Origin: Sulfuriferula multivorans
GTDB lineage: Bacteria > Pseudomonadota > Gammaproteobacteria > Burkholderiales > Thiobacillaceae
Direction: 5' to 3'
NCBI GenBank assembly: GCA_010365175.1
Contig: JAAFGW010000138.1
Location: forward strand, 1 to 7,439
Length of the DNA stretch: 7,439 nucleotides
In this document: positions 6,795 to 7,439 of the stretch, in pieces
Position numbering within the stretch: position 1 is the stretch's first letter
Layout: every line of letters begins with the position of its first letter
Translations under genes and position numbers: made by a program
Notes under the pieces: generated by a model
What the model was told of the DNA's origin: nothing
What the model saw: only the letters and a program-made list of their open reading frames with translations
The model's database searches: none

Positions 6795-7220
6795 TCAGCC
6801 TTCGATGTTCGGTGGCCAATTGGACGTATTAATCTCGGAAGCGTATTTGAGGAATGCCACAATATCGTCAAGCTGCTGTTCGTCCAGGTGGAAGTTGGGC
6901 ATCTGACGCCGTCCAGGTGCACCGGTCGGCTGGCCCTGCATCCAGACTTTGATGAAGGCCGGCCCACGTCGTTTATACACATTGCCGAGTTCCGGCGCGA
7001 AATACGCACCCTCGCCCATTAACGTGTGGCAGCCGATGCAATTGCGCGTTTCCCAAATATGTTTGCCACGAAGAACTGATTCAGTCAGGTTCTCTCGGTT
7101 ATCACGCTTGGGGAGTTCGCGCATGGTGTCGAACGTCAGTCCGATCAGCATCAGGAAGAAGAACACAGCACCGCCATAGAAGATGTTGCGGGCGGCTGAT
7201 TTTGTAAATGCCGAGCTCAT
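6795..7220 (-). CDS. norC: NorC, membrane-anchored cytochrome c subunit of nitric oxide reductase
   Basis: This 141-residue subunit takes electrons from soluble cytochrome c or cupredoxin and passes them to haem b of NorB. One uncleaved N-terminal helix (about 13-30, FYGGAVFFFLMLIGLTF) anchors it, with the haem domain in the periplasm. The single haem c site is CIGCH (61-65), and the distal ligand is very likely M107 in GRRQMPNF. Conserved NorC text includes CHTLMGEGAYFAPELGNV and the C-terminal NTSNWPP. Length is normal for the family. The ATG has AGGG (7231-7234) ten bases upstream. It is the first gene of the unit, and norB follows 37 bases later (16 if the longer NorB is made). The NsrR-type site and promoter lie about 100-125 bases upstream of its start. 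Confidence 0.98.
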   Translation of the reverse strand: MSSAFTKSAARNIFYGGAVFFFLMLIGLTFDTMRELPKRDNRENLTESVLRGKHIWETRNCIGCHTLMGEGAYFAPELGNVYKRRGPAFIKVWMQGQPTGAPGRRQMPNFHLDEQQLDDIVAFLKYASEINTSNWPPNIEG

Positions 7221-7284
7221 TTGGTTGGGTCCCTTTCTTTAACTTGGGTTGGGCACGAATCACATGCTTCGGTGCATTCTCCCC

Positions 7285-7304
7285 CTGATACACACAAATA
7301 TCAG
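7285..7304. promoter_or_regulatory. 20-bp inverted repeat in the predicted norC leader
   Basis: CTGATA and TATCAG are perfect 6-base arms separated by eight bases (7291-7298). The repeat lies 65-84 bases upstream of norC and just downstream of the predicted transcription start. The GAT-to-ATC spacing is ten bases, not the four of FNR/DNR/NNR boxes, and it is not the 7-2-7 NarL/NarP arrangement. It may be an operator for an unidentified dimeric regulator, or a weak leader hairpin followed by GGGGGAG. The owner is unknown. Confidence 0.4.
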
Positions 7305-7317
7305 TTATCGAGGTCCG

Positions 7318-7340
7318 AATATACATTTAAAATGCATGTT
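7318..7340. promoter_or_regulatory. Probable NsrR operator (NO-responsive repressor site)
   Basis: The 23-bp site reads AATATACATTT, one central A, then AAATGCATGTT. Against the published NsrR pattern (AAGATGCATTT-N-AAATGCATCTT) the left arm matches 9 of 11 and the right arm 10 of 11. The two arms are complementary at 9 of 11 positions. NsrR is an Fe-S Rrf2-family repressor that releases DNA when NO damages its cluster, so norCB would be expressed when NO is present. The site covers the spacer and -10 of the proposed promoter, as expected for repression. No nsrR gene is visible in the window. Confidence 0.75.
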
Positions 7341-7347
7341 TGGTAAA
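7318..7347 (-). promoter_or_regulatory. Putative sigma-70 promoter of the nor cluster
   Basis: On the minus strand, TTTACC (7342-7347, 4 of 6 to TTGACA) and TATATT (7318-7323, 5 of 6 to TATAAT) are separated by 18 bases. Transcription would begin near 7311, leaving a leader of about 90 bases before norC. Coincidence with the NsrR-type site supports the call. Confidence 0.5.
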
Positions 7348-7439
7348 GGGGAAAATTCAGCTGTTGTGTTTACGCGGTGGCTCAATGGAGAGGGTGTCGA
7401 TTGGCCGAGTGCCGATTTTTTGTTGGCTGGATTGACCCA
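7341..7439. other. Right-edge stretch, gene content unresolved
   Basis: Two readings are open to the window edge. On the plus strand, a GTG at 7366 starts a frame reading VFTRWLNGEGVDWPSADF..., preceded at 13 bases by GGGGA, which could be a divergent gene sharing the nor control region. On the minus strand, a frame ending with TGA at 7357-7359 reads ...IGTRPIDTLSIEPPRKHNS and could be the tail of an upstream gene. Neither is recognised, and at most one is likely to be real. Confidence 0.2.

Noticed and set aside
7258..7279. Imperfect inverted repeat (GAATCAC with GTGCATTC)
   Set aside because: It needs a bulge, has no strong stem and overlaps no other signal, so it is likely chance.
7385..7435. 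ATG-initiated plus-strand frame of 16 codons
   Set aside because: It is very short and ends in a stop within the window, with no ribosome-binding site.
7221..7439. FNR/DNR/NNR box or NorR with sigma-54 promoter upstream of norC
   Set aside because: No TTGAT-N4-ATCAA-like site is present. The only GG/GC-spaced candidate near 7247-7266 is imperfect and points away from norC.
1..7439. tRNA, rRNA, CRISPR array, insertion sequence or attachment site
   Set aside because: No such structure, repeat array, transposase or terminal repeats are visible. The window is fully explained by the nor cluster and its edges.

Overview
The window carries one compact, minus-strand gene cluster for respiratory nitric oxide reduction: a cytochrome c-dependent nitric oxide reductase (cNOR) and its assembly factors. 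Reading in the direction of transcription (right to left) the order is norC, norB, norE-like, norF-like, norQ, a small membrane protein, a CcoG/FixG-like polyferredoxin, norD, and a small cysteine-tailed protein. Gene spacing is 2-37 bases throughout, with one 7-base overlap, so a single transcriptional unit is likely. Base composition, codon use and the cNOR sequences suit a denitrifying proteobacterium, most likely a betaproteobacterium. That placement is inference from general resemblance, not from a marker gene.

Right end (7221-7439): the only sizeable non-coding stretch is the control region of norC. It holds a good match to the NsrR (nitric oxide-sensing Rrf2 family) operator, lying across the spacer and -10 element of a plausible sigma-70 promoter. 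A separate 20-bp inverted repeat lies just downstream, in the expected 5' leader. I see no FNR/DNR/NNR box and no sigma-54/NorR arrangement. The last ~100 bases have open frames on both strands that cannot be assigned.

Core enzyme (4490-7220): NorC is the membrane-anchored monohaem c subunit that receives electrons. NorB is the 12-helix catalytic subunit, with all haem b, haem b3 and FeB ligands present. The next two genes encode a subunit III-like (NorE) and a subunit IV-like (NorF) membrane protein. A perfect 8-bp hairpin fills the norB-norE junction and covers the usual ribosome-binding position of the norE ATG. A TTG four codons further in has a strong Shine-Dalgarno sequence.

Assembly module (100-4470): NorQ (MoxR-type AAA+ ATPase) and NorD (VWA-domain protein) are the known pair needed to activate cNOR, thought to act in insertion of the non-haem iron FeB. 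In this cluster norQ and norD are separated by two extra genes: a three-helix membrane protein and a CcoG/RdxA-like polyferredoxin lacking the usual C-terminal periplasmic domain. A third extra gene after norD encodes an 85-residue protein ending in a CCGGCGS tail. Together they suggest a metal-reduction and metal-delivery branch dedicated to NOR assembly. This is the most interesting hypothesis in the window and is untested.

Left end (1-99): a strong GC-rich hairpin follows the last gene and may end or stabilise the transcript. No neighbouring gene can be called with confidence.
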